NCBI RefSeq assembly: GCF_020882245.1
Contig: NC_083597.1
Coordinates: 51,686,152 to 51,750,151 of the forward strand
Source: Rhopalosiphum padi
Lineage: Eukaryota > Arthropoda > Insecta > Hemiptera > Aphididae
Length of the DNA stretch: 64,000 bases
Reading direction: 5' to 3'
The position numbers and the translations under genes are program-made. The notes beneath the pieces are model-generated. The model saw only the letters and a list, made by a program, of their open reading frames with translations. It did not search any database and was not told the origin of the DNA. Below, piece by piece: positions 12,569-23,438 of this stretch (the stretch's first letter is position 1; every line of letters begins with the position of its first letter).

Positions 12569-13033
12569 CATATAATGTGTTCTCGCTTACGATGTGGATT
12601 AGGCCTACTGGGGACACCACAATAAAAAAACGCGCCTCGTGTAATACCTCATAAAGTTATTAAACAATACGGACAATGTTATTGCACGTCGTTTAATAAT
12701 AAAGGTGGTGTGGAAAATTACCTAACACTGTTATTCTTATAGTTACCTTGCATACATTTTTTTTTATCAAATACCAATTAAATAATTATTTATATCAAGA
12801 AACGAGAAATATTAATGTTTTATTAAGTATTTTAATAAAATAATATTTAATATTTAAAAAATATTCTTTGACTTGTTAAAAAAAGACTCCAAGTATAGTT
12901 ATTATATTAGTTAAGCGGGTCAAGTTTAATATTGCCAGAAATATTGTGTGTATCTATTACTTTACTTAAAACATTGAATTTACACAGATTTTTATTTACT
13001 AATTATTGTGTATTTTACTAAGTTGCTGAATTA

Positions 13034-14987
13034 CCCGTCGTTGCCCGGAAAAACTCCTTTTAAGTGTAAAACGCTGTGGAAGCGTTGTCGAAAAGAAGAA
13101 TGTTTTTTTAAGTTTAATAATTATATAGTATTTAAATTTGTAGCCACATGTGTAAATAAAAGCTTAAATATTTTAGATGTTACGCGTGTCCGAACTGCTG
13201 GTAATACGGAGTGCAAATGAAATGAACGTGTATATAAGTGTATAGGCACCGTGGCAAGGCAATGGAGAGATAACTAATAATTAGAATTTGTATGTGTACT
13301 GATTTATGTTATCGATTGTTATTATTATATGAATATAAATATACAAATTACACGTACAAATTTATTTTCACAGATTTCAACCCTTTAAAATCAAAATTTT
13401 GAAAATCGGGCGACGTTGTGATACTCAGACAGGTATTTGGAACAACTCTGTGAAAAAAAAATTGGAGAAAAGTTAAATAGCGTCGTCACAAAATGGGTAC
13501 ATAAAAATGGCCTGTTCTTTTATATATATAAGGATAAGGATAATGATTTTATTTTTATTTCATGTAAATTTGAAACTTCATATTTTACTAATTTACTGAC
13601 GTATTGGTTACGTAGGTATTTGTGTCTTATAATAAAATACAAATGTTTGCATGTGAATATGTGATTGTACACATTTGGATTTTATCCATAGGCTACAATT
13701 TCTCTAAAATCATTATGTTCTTAATCTTTTACGCTAACCAGTTTTCAACAAAAATGATTTTTTATTTTCTTAAAATTCAAAAACGAATAGCCGTAAAATT
13801 TAAAATGTTTACTAAGTATTTATATTATCATTTTTTTCTATAAATGGTATAATTTTTAAATAATTGTAATTCATTTTGAGCTCTTTATAGACAATTATAT
13901 TTGCGTGCTTTATTAGTGTTTTTTAGTAACAAAAATTAATAAATGGTTCAAAATCCTTAAAAATTGAATTAATACTCTTCACTACGCAACAGTTTACAAT
14001 GACAACTAATAACCGTATTGTATTTTGTAAATTTAATTCACCGTATATTTTGCGTGAATTATTCAATAAATGTTAAGACTATTTTATCTATCTGTGATTA
14101 TTATGTTTAGATGATACATAGGAAAAACTACCATTATAAATACATATAGTATTCTTAACTAAAAATATTTAATTTATACAATATTTATTTTATTCAGTAT
14201 TCTTGTATAGTTTGTTTAGTTATGACTTATGTTAATTGCTATTGTATTCAAATTTTAAACATAACTAAATTAGCATCAGCCATAGTTGAGCATTATAGCT
14301 TTGATTTAATTGTTAATAGGTATAACTGAATAAATGTTGTCTGTTTATATTTGTTTGATTATTGTTATAATATGTTAATCAATAATGTGTTATTAATTTA
14401 TTATTTTAAATTGTATCATAGATAAATTTTCACTTATCTATCATTTATGTGTATAAACTCATGGTGTAGGGGGCAGATTCACTCTCGGTTTGCTTTTGAA
14501 AGCTTTTGGGCTCAACGCTCAAGCATTGTATTTAAGAAACATATTTATATCAATAGCGCTAGTGACAATATTGTCATCGATATTTGCGAACTGTGCGTCA
14601 GATGTTAGTGTTTACTATCCTATATAGTATATTCGATATTCCAAATAATTCTTAAATAGTCAAATAGATGATTTTTTTGAAAATTCAAAGTTGTATCCAA
14701 ATTAACATTTGAGCGAGTAGTTTTTAAGTTATTTAACATTATGTAGTGTATTAAGAATATAAGACCACCGTCCATCCATGATAATTCAGTAGAACGTCGG
14801 TTATCCGCACCACAAAATTGTTGTATAAATTTATTTTTAGTTTAATCTAATTTAGTTATCGTTAGCTATGTTCGTTTTGTCGTGTTTATATTATATGAAA
14901 TACGAGATTATTTTATTATCTACTATGGGCCTCTCTAATGTATCATATTATAGGTACGTTTTACACACAGTAAATTAGTTTTTAACT
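13034..14987. other. 1.95-kb segment present in copy 1 but missing from copy 2
   Basis: Copy 2 joins the bases equivalent to 13033 directly to those equivalent to 14988 (junction at about 27300). The segment holds small plus-strand frames, such as 13008-13220 with PGKTPFKCKTLWKRC and 13437-13664, that I do not recognise and do not consider reliable genes. The rest is AT-rich. Because the segment includes the left end of the 14787-15059 MITE and copy 2 keeps only its right end, a deletion in copy 2 is more likely than an insertion in copy 1. Confidence 0.5.
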
Positions 14988-15059
14988 TTATTTTTAATGC
15001 TTATTTGATTATCCGCACACACTCGATCCCAATTAATGCGAATAATCGATGTTCTACTG
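14787..15059. mobile_element. pogo/Tigger-like MITE (273 bp)
   Basis: The left end reads CAGTAGAACGTCGGTTATCC and the right end, reverse-complemented, reads CAGTAGAACATCGATTATTC. These are typical Tigger/pogo termini (family knowledge). TA follows the right end; the left flank is TT, so the expected TA duplication is not clean. No coding capacity. Confidence 0.65.
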
Positions 15060-15811
15060 TATATAGTTTTGGAAAATACAGGGGCTATGCTAATTTAAAA
15101 AGTATGTTAATTAGGTAATATAAATTTATCAATATTTTATACTTTGCAAACACTGTTTTATTGTAATTACTAGATTAAAATATATTACTTGCATAGTTAC
15201 CTCTATTTTTAAGTTTTTTAAAACCATTTTTCAGGATTATTATGTGGATGTAGTTTGATAAATATTTTCAAAAAAATAATTTGCTTAATTATTCGCAATA
15301 AAAGGTTATTTCTCATTTGAAAAAATAAGTCTATACCGTTACATGACATAGCTTAAACAATGTACAACTTCTGTGTACTTGAATTTAAAAATATGGCCTT
15401 TAGGTAAAGTTAACTCTAAAATTTGAAAGTCCAACATAAATTTAACATTAAAGGAATAAGTGGCCATACAATGCTTGTAAATAAGTATAGTCACCCTGTT
15501 AGGTTAATGGTTAGGTTTTAATGTACTTACCTATTATAATAAATAGATAGTAGAGCAAGTTCTTTTAAAAATTATATATAAGCTCTACATTAACATAATC
15601 GATAATTCATACATCGTGTATATTAGAATATAATGAAACGTTACTACTTATTTAAAACATCGAATCTATTATCATAATTAATGGAATTAGAGACTTTACT
15701 AACGCCATGTAACTTACTTATACTTCATACTATTTTTAAAATTAAAATTGTTATTTAAGTATTTTTTTTAGACAAGTTTTTTAAATTACCGCCGATTTCT
15801 GGGTACCTAAA

Positions 15812-15921
15812 TGACGTGGGAGATTATAGTTAATATGGAATCTAAATTGTCTTTGAGGTTCTAAATGTCCGAAAGGATCCAGTTGACGTATGTGGATCTA
15901 CTTGTCGCGGGATCTAGGTGG
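15812..15921 (+). repeat. right-end array of the TGWCG...GGATCTA motif
   Basis: Units begin at 15812 (TGACG), 15848 (TGTCT), 15866 (TGTCC), 15884 (TGACG) and 15903 (TGTCG), spaced 36, 18, 18 and 19 bp, each with GGATC or GGTTC about ten bases in. It is the same motif as the left-end array and in the same orientation. Only the outermost two left-end units are flipped, which makes the inverted terminus. Confidence 0.6.
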
Positions 15922-15939
15922 TACGTAACCTATATTGGC

Positions 15940-16346
15940 TATGATGGTGTTATGATAACACTGTTATCCCATTTAATTGATTGTTAATGTTTGTAGTTAA
16001 GTGATAAGCACTGAATAGATAATTGTTATCGAAATCAACCGGTCCCGTCTTCTTGACAGGAAGTTGACTGCGAGTTGTGAGCTTAGAACATATACTGTAG
16101 TATATATGTAGTATATGAAGGTTGTGAGTGTTGTGACTCTTGATAGTTATCAACTCCGAATGTCGGTTGTCGGATGTCGTATAGTACTTGTCTATGGTTT
16201 CGACTCTCGACCCTCGAAACGTTAGCGAACTGCAGAGGACGAAATCGAAAAAAAATAATGGGAATAAAATCGTCCGCAGGAACTTAGATATGAGACAAAA
16301 GTGATATGCCAATACTTTAACGTTTTACATAAAAAAATACTTCACT
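15940..16346 (+). promoter_or_regulatory. probable 5' region of WDR35
   Basis: These 407 bases between the transposon's target duplication and the WDR35 ATG must hold the promoter if the gene is active. A perfect 15-bp palindrome GTGTTATGATAACAC lies at 15947-15961 and further GTTATC hexamers follow. None fits the RFX X-box consensus well. The 120-codon frame on the opposite strand (16312-15950) has no recognisable content and overlaps this region, so it is not called. Confidence 0.35.
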
Positions 16347-19300
16347 ATGTTTCTGTACTTGAGCAAAAAAGTGAGTAGCTCGTTATGTTTGTAAACTGTT
16401 ATTATTTTGACGATATGACTGCCATGTTTAGATCGCTATACCAAACAACACGAAAATCAACTGTCTTGAATGGAATTCTAGTCAGGATTGCATAGCGGTG
16501 GGTGGAGACGATGGTCTTTTGAAAGTGTTGAAAATCGATTCCGGTACACCGGCGGATGGTAAGCCCAGAGGACTAGCAGGCCAGGCCAATCTATCAATAA
16601 ACAAAACTCTCGAGGGTCATTCTGGTAATGTGTTGACTATTGTGTGGAATGAAAAATACAATAAACTGACTTCAAGCGATGAAAATGGACTGATTATAGT
16701 ATGGACATTGTATAAGGTGTGTATAAATAGTAGTTATACTTAGTGCAAGCATGCCTAATTATGCACAATGTGTTTATAATACATTTGTTTTTTCCATCTT
16801 CCAGGGAACGTGGCAAGAAGAAATGATCAATAATCGTAATAAATCAGTCGTTAAAGGTATGGCATGGAATGGAGACGGCGAAAAAATTTGTATTGTGTAT
16901 GAGGATGGTAAATCTGCTATAATGTATTTCTTAGTTTAGCCATTCACTTTATGTAGTTAATACTTAATTAAATATATATGATTTCATTTTAGGAGCTGTT
17001 ATTGTTGGTTCAGTTGAAGGTAGCCGCATCTGGGGCAAAGAATTAAAAAAACTTATGTTGACAGGCGTCCAATGGTCTCCAAATTCAAAATTCCTTCTGT
17101 TTACCATAAAAACTGGTGAAGTTCATTTGTTTGATAGTGATGGCAATTTCATAGTATGTATAATAATTTTATGATGAGCTAGTATCATTTACTGGTTTTG
17201 TTTCAGTCAAAATTGGGCATAGTGTGTTTACCTGTATCTCTTAATAATGTGCCAATTACTGCCTGTCATTGGCTTGACAAAAATATGAATAACTGCCCAC
17301 AATTGGCAATTGCATACAAAACAGGACATGTACAATTGATGAGAGACCAATATGATATGAGTAATTTATTAAAACTAAATATTTATTTTACTCGTTTACT
17401 CATGAAAGTAGTGTACAATAGATCCAATAATTTTTGAATGCGATATGTCGATTGTGGCTATTAAATGGAACCATAATGGCAGTGTTCTGGCGTTGGTTGG
17501 TACATTAATAGTTGATGGAGATGTTAAAGAATCCAATGTGCTTCAACTTTATTCACCTTTTGGAGAAGTGAGTTTAGTATATTATAATAATCATCATTAT
17601 AATATAATATTATAATAATAATATAATAATATGGTGACATAAACTTTAATATTATTATTTTTATTTTTTAGCATTTGAGAACCCTTAGAATTCCTGGTTA
17701 TATGGTGTCATCTTGTTGTTGGGAAAGCACGTCTTTGCGCATCACTTTAGCCATTGATAGTTTTGTTTACTTTGCTAATGTGCGATATGATTATCCTTGG
17801 TGTTATTTTGCCGGCACAATTGTCTATGCTTTTAGAAATTACAAAGAAGCTGTTACAGAGATTACGTTTTGGAACATAAAAAAAAATGAAGTAAGTACTT
17901 TATCTAACTTATAATTAAAGATATTATATAATACAATAGAAGATATGTTTTTTATATTTTTTAGTTTTATCACACAAAATATGATTCATTATTATGTATG
18001 GATGCTTATAAAGATCATTGTGTTCTTGCTGTACGAAATAATAATGATGAATCCAAACCTTATACTCTTATTATTTGCAATAATATAAACACTACGGTTG
18101 ATTGTAAGAGTTTAATTTTAAAAAAAACTTAATGTTTAAAAAATTAACTTATTCAATTTTATGTTATTTGTTTTGTAGCCAAACAAATTAATTTTGAACC
18201 AACATGGATTGCAATGAATGGGACTCTTGTAGTCGTTTCTTCACACACAAGCTTTATGACTTGGCAATACGCTGTTCCTAAATCACATTCTGCATCCATA
18301 ACCAACAGTAAATTATTTATTTATCTACTACTTGTATATAAATAACCTATTTAGGTTACTTAGTATATTACATTATAAAACTTGTTAATTTATTATATGG
18401 TTACAGTTAAGCGTAAAAAAGTGAAAATGTTTCATGTTGATGATACTCCTTCTGGTGTTGATGAACTCACTCAAGAATCTAGGGAATTCAAAAGCTCGTC
18501 ATTTCAGAAAGTAAATCACCTCTAAAGATGCTGAAATTTAATATTAAATGTTCAAAATGTGGTATTTAGGAGACCAAGGATCGTATAACTTGTATAACAG
18601 CGAGTGATAAATATTTGTTGATTGGTAGAGAGAGTTGTGCTTTGCAACAATATTCATTACCTCAAGTAGCTTTGGTGGAAAGAAAAATGCTGTCCTCTAA
18701 ACCTTATAAATTAGCATTGAATTCAAATTCTAAGTAAATTTTCTTTTTTAATTCATCTGTTATCATAATATTATTATAATATAAATGTATTTATTTTTAT
18801 TCAGGCGATTGGCTATCATTGATTCAACTGGAGTATTAACTTTTGTTGAGATATCAGAAGATAATGTTGTAAAGGAGTCAACTAATTCAGAAGCTTTGAA
18901 TTCATTCCAAAGACGAGATGTATGGACTATGAAGTGGGCATCAGACGATCCTGAGCTCTTAGCAATTATGGAGAAAACTAGAATGTATGTCATTAGAGGG
19001 TTTAACCCTGAAGAACCAATTAGTACTTCAGCCTATATCGCTTCTTTTGAAGTAAGTTTAATGGAATGACACTTTTTTATTTTTTAAACATAAGTAGATT
19101 AGTCTAAGCCTCAAGAATCTTAGGTGTAATGGCCTCTTTGTATAACTAATAGTAATTAAGAGGACGCCATACCCGCATGTGTTGTCTCTGTCTTACTAAC
19201 GTACATTATAACAAATTTTCGTTCAGTAGAATACATTTTGTGACGTTAGCTTTAATATTAGAGTAAATTTACCTTTTAAAAAAATTTAAAGGTAAGAATA

Positions 19301-22300
19301 TTATCTAGACAATGACATATGTTATTAATGATATTATCATTTTAAAGTGAGTTATAGCTATGTAAAATATTACAACTTTAAAATGTTCATAACTCACTTT
19401 AAAATGATAATATCATTAATAACATATGTCATTGTCTAGATAATATTCTTACCTTTAAATTTTTTTAAAAGGTAAATTTACTCTAATATTAAAGCTAACG
19501 TCACAAAATGTATTCTACTGAACGAAAATTTGTTATAATGTACGTTAGTAAGACAGAGACAACACATGCGGGTATGGCGTCCTCTTAATTGTAATTATTT
19601 ATAATGGCTAGAATAAATTAATAACTTAACAAATACTTCTTATTAAAATTTAAAATCCACTTTTGTGTTAAGTGTTGCAATTGATGAAAAAAAAAATTTT
19701 ATTATACTGTATTTTAACGGATATATATTTATATAAGAATTTAGAAATTCAAGCAGTTATGTTAGACGAAATTATTCAATCTCCAGAAAACCCTTCTCTT
19801 GATTATGTTATTACTTTGGAAACAAAATCATTGCGAGATACAAGACAACTTTTGGATAAAGTTAGCATTGGAGAAGCAATTAAATTTATTAATGATAATC
19901 CTCATCCAAAGCTATCGTAAGTACTGATAATCATTTCACTTTCTCTCGTCACAATCAACAAAATAACACCATACTTTTAGATTTTGATAGATACATTGAT
20001 TTTTAAATTCAAAATCGTATTGATCTTAAATTATTATACTTGCACGAAATATTTAATTATATTCATAATCAAAATTAAGATCTATTAAATCAATATGTAT
20101 TTTAAATTGTAATATGAATTAAATGTTAATATAACCCTGATTTTGTTCCAAAGTCTAAAATAATTTAAAAATTTGTATTTAGCTAATTAATTTTAAGGAT
20201 TTGATACACTACTGCATACAAATAAATAAATATAAATAACTTTTATTTTATGATTTTAAGTCATTTATATTGTTTTATTTAGGAGATTATTAGCTGAAGC
20301 ATCATTGCAAGCTTTAGACCTTTCAACAAGTGAAACTGCATTCGTACAATGTAAAGACTATTATGGCATCAAACTAGTTAAACAATTAGCTAACATAAAT
20401 GATACCCTTTTAAAACAAGCTGAAGTAGCTGTATATTTTGGAAATTATGTGAAAGCTGAACAACTATATATTGAAGCTGATCGAAAGTATACATTCTATT
20501 ATTTTTCTTATAAAACCATTATTTTCTCAAGTTAGTTTTTAATAACTGTTATTGATCATATTCTTCTTATATAGAGATTTGGCTGTAATTCTACACCAGA
20601 AACTTGGTAATTGGTTTAAGGTTGTTGAACTTTTAAAATCAAGTTCTTCACTTCTGGGAATTTCCGGCCTCACAATGAATTTAGCATGGCAAGGGATTGG
20701 TGATCATTTTTTAGATAATCAGCAATGGTTAATACTAACAAAAATAAATCTGTTTAATATATAGTTAGTTACATCACCAATATTTTATAATTCTATTTTT
20801 AACTCTCAGGGATATGGCTGTTGAATACTATAAAAAAGCTGATAATCCAGAAAAGCTAGTTGAATGTTATATAATACTCAAGGATTATGAATCATTAGCA
20901 TCTCTTGCTAAAAGTCTGCCAGAACACCATCCATTATTGGAAACAATTTCAGTGTTTTTTGTTAATAGTGGAATGGTTGAAGACGAGTCTATAAATCCAA
21001 AGGTAAAGTTGAATATTTAATATAAATTATCTTATGACTTAATTTAAGAATAAATTTAAATATTTTAGTTTTCAAAAGCAACAATGATGAGTATTGAATT
21101 TGATACAGACAAATTAAATGAACATATGATATCTATAAATGATACAAATCGTGATCAGTGGTTAGACAATATTAAAGACGTGTTGACAATGGTTTCCAAA
21201 TGCATAAAGGGAGAACGATATACAGAAGCTGCCCAATTAGTATTTGCTGTAATGATATAACTAGCAATAACTTGTTACTTCAATACTCTATACTATACAC
21301 ATATTTCTTTAATTTTAGATTGTTTATCAAGAAATAAAATCTGATATACAACCAAACGTTATAAAACAGTTGGCTACAGCTGGTGCACTATTGATTGAAG
21401 AGTACAAAGAAAAAAACATTCAATCCACCCTGTTAGATGGTATGTAATTGATTTCCATTTTATTATCACTATGTTTTTAATCTAAGTTTATTTCTTTCAT
21501 AAAATTCAATAATTATTAATCAGCCGAAGAAATTGTAATAGACAATTTTGGAATCAAGCCATTTAAATCACGTGCTGAAATTATAGAAAACAGTTGGCAT
21601 ATTGTTGAATCTCTACATTTTTTAATACTCGCCCAACAACAACTGTACAGTGGTAATTGATATTTCAATACCTTTTTAATATTAAGATAAAATTTACACA
21701 GTATTGATACTTTAACTACTTTTTATTACATGTGTTTAGGAGACTTTCATTTAGCTATATGGACATCATTAACGCTTCGCAACTACGAAAACTTGTTAAA
21801 CACAGAACAAATATACTCAATTATAGCATTGGCAGCAATAGCAAATGGTTTGTTTAATATCGCGTCTAGAGCTTTCATGAAACTTGAAACTTTAGATTCA
21901 GTAAGTAATGATCTATATATTTAAGAATCCCATAAAAATGTTGATTTTGTTTTTCAGAAAAAAAATTACAATCAATTATCATTGATCATATTTAGTAAGT
22001 ATGCTCCTAAAGACACTAATCCATTATTCATTCAATGTTACAGTTGTTTGGACGACTTTCCAGCTTGGTAATTTCTTTTCACTTTTTAAAATACCCAATA
22101 TATACACACTTGAGCGGTTTTATAATTACAACTACAAGGATCTTTTATGTATGTTACAGGTCCTTGAAATGCCCAAAATGTAAGACCAAACCAGAAGCCA
22201 GTATTGTTACGGGTCAACCACTGGCAGACATCAAATCTCTTTGGTGTTGCAGACAATGCAAACGTAGTGCAACTACTATAGATATGGGTCCATTGAATTA

Positions 22301-22340
22301 CTGTCCATTGTGTAGGAAAGAGGTTATTCTTTCATTTTAA
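16347..22340 (+). CDS. WDR35: WD repeat-containing protein 35 / intraflagellar transport protein 121 (IFT-A)
   Basis: IFT-A subunit that carries cargo in retrograde transport along cilia; the fly orthologue is Oseg4. In insects it should act mainly in ciliated sensory neurons. Twenty-two exons: 16347-16370, 16432-16716, 16805-16907, 16993-17153, 17207-17360, 17422-17567, 17672-17890, 17965-18103, 18179-18307, 18407-18510, 18570-18733, 18805-19051, 19738-19916, 20283-20486, 20575-20727, 20810-21002, 21069-21239, 21319-21439, 21524-21652, 21740-21900, 21958-22067, 22160-22340. They sum to 3477 nt, 1158 aa, close to the vertebrate length. The start MFLYLSKK matches the family N-terminus. Residues 1 to about 560 form two WD40 propellers (TLEGHSGNV, SDENGLIIVW). 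A TPR-like solenoid follows, with LRDTRQLLDK and FINDNPHPKL. The C-terminus has cysteine pairs C1089/C1092, C1103/C1106, C1129/C1132 and C1147/C1150, a zinc-ribbon pattern. Intron 12 hosts a fold-back element. A stretch near residues 860-960 aligns poorly with my memory of the human protein. AATAAA at 22503 is a candidate poly(A) signal. Confidence 0.96.
19158..19586. mobile_element. fold-back element with perfect 198-bp arms in WDR35 intron 12
   Basis: Arms 19158-19355 and 19389-19586 are equal in length and, by eye, perfect reverse complements, around a 33-bp spacer. The ends read AAGAGGACGCCATACCC. Flanking decamers AATAGTAATT (19148-19157) and AATTGTAATT (19587-19596) differ at one base, consistent with a 9-10 bp target duplication as in Mutator-like elements. 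It has no coding capacity. It lies in sense-neutral position inside a 686-bp intron, the longest of the gene. Perfect arms suggest a recent insertion or ongoing gene conversion. Confidence 0.85.
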
Positions 22341-23438
22341 ATTATTTCACTTCTCATGTTGTGATTGCACGTTACACTTGCAAGTCAAGATTTGTACACA
22401 AATTGTTTTGCTATTGAAACTAATTCCGTCCTTTTTACACTTAAACGTGCACTATGATAAGACTGAGCAAAATATACTCGTGAGTAAGATATATATTTAT
22501 TAAATAAATAACAATATATTCAAACAAGTTTATAAGTGTATAATAATATATTTTCAATTTTATATTGAAACTAAAGTTTGAATATAATGACATTATTTGT
22601 ATATATTTTCCTAGTTGAAGCATATTATTTAAAGTATTTACTATTATTGATTAATTAAATACATAATAAACAATTTAAAATTACATTGTTGGTTTTATGA
22701 TAATAAAATAGTGTAATTAAAAAAAATATTATTTAATGTGGAATGTTGCATATTAAATTGTGGCTAATACATAAAAGTAATGTAAGTGTTTTAAAAATTG
22801 ATTTAAAAAGTTTCATAAATTATTATAAATATTTTAATAAACTACATTGCATAAACTTACTGTTGAACAGTAAAAAATATTATCAATAATTAACAATTAA
22901 AAATGTAATCACAAAAGCATATACCTACCTACAAAGGTATTGACAAAATTAAAATGGCAATGCTTTATTATGGTTAAACCCATTAAATCTAAATCAAAAA
23001 TACATAAAAACAATAATAAATAATAGTATCTCGTTAGTTTATTTATTATTTAATATTTTTTCATTTCAAAAACCATTATCACTAACTTTTAACAATTATT
23101 TTACTATGGAGATATTATAAATTATAATTTGTAGTTATTATTTTTTTTTTTTTTTTTTAAATAATAATCAATGGCAAAGTAACTTATTTTTTTCTTTTAC
23201 ATTAATAGTTACATTATTATACAATTTAAAATTAATTAAAAATGTACTTGATAATGTTACTCACTCTAACTTTTTTATGCAATTGCAAGTTATCAACTAT
23301 CATATTTACATTTAATATTTAAGACTTATCTTATTGAGATTTAAAGGACGAATACAATTTTTAGCCTGAACTGTTTCAAACTAAGAGACAAATATAATTT
23401 GATTAAATAAGGTAGAATATAAAAAGATATTTTCTGCT
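22341..23438. other. convergent 3' intergenic region, WDR35 / NAPG
   Basis: 1.1 kb, extremely AT-rich, with a run of about 20 T at 23140-23158. It would hold the 3' UTRs and poly(A) sites of both converging genes. AATAAA at 22503-22508 fits WDR35. No conserved reading frame or structured RNA was seen. Confidence 0.6.

Larger units (their letters stand above)
340..15930 (+). mobile_element. giant TIR element, copy 1 (15.6 kb), with 9-bp target duplication
   Basis: The left end reads GGTGAACGGTCAC and the right end, reverse-complemented, reads GGTTACGTACCACC. Both continue into TAGATCCC, giving imperfect inverted termini of about 40 bp. TATATTGGC flanks both sides exactly (331-339, 15931-15939). 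Large parts recur inverted at 26347-40332 and directly at 57254-63302, which sets the borders independently. From left to right the body holds terminal motif arrays (388-457), five diverged internal units (about 1.9-9.2 kb), an exon-bearing satellite (9.9-12.1 kb), a hAT-like MITE, a 1.95 kb segment absent from copy 2 (13034-14987), a pogo-like MITE, and right-end motif arrays (15812-15921). The longest open frames are under 90 codons and no transposase, integrase or polymerase motif was recognised, so it looks non-autonomous. A 9-bp duplication is usual for Mutator-like transposons; assignment to that group is inference. Confidence 0.8.

Noticed and set aside
340..15930. Maverick/Polinton or endogenous virus interpretation of the large element
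   Set aside because: No polymerase, integrase, ATPase or capsid motifs, and a 9-bp rather than 6-bp duplication.
15950..16312. 120-codon minus-strand frame in the WDR35 upstream region
   Set aside because: No recognisable domain or family, low-complexity start, and overlap with the probable promoter; chance frame is likelier.
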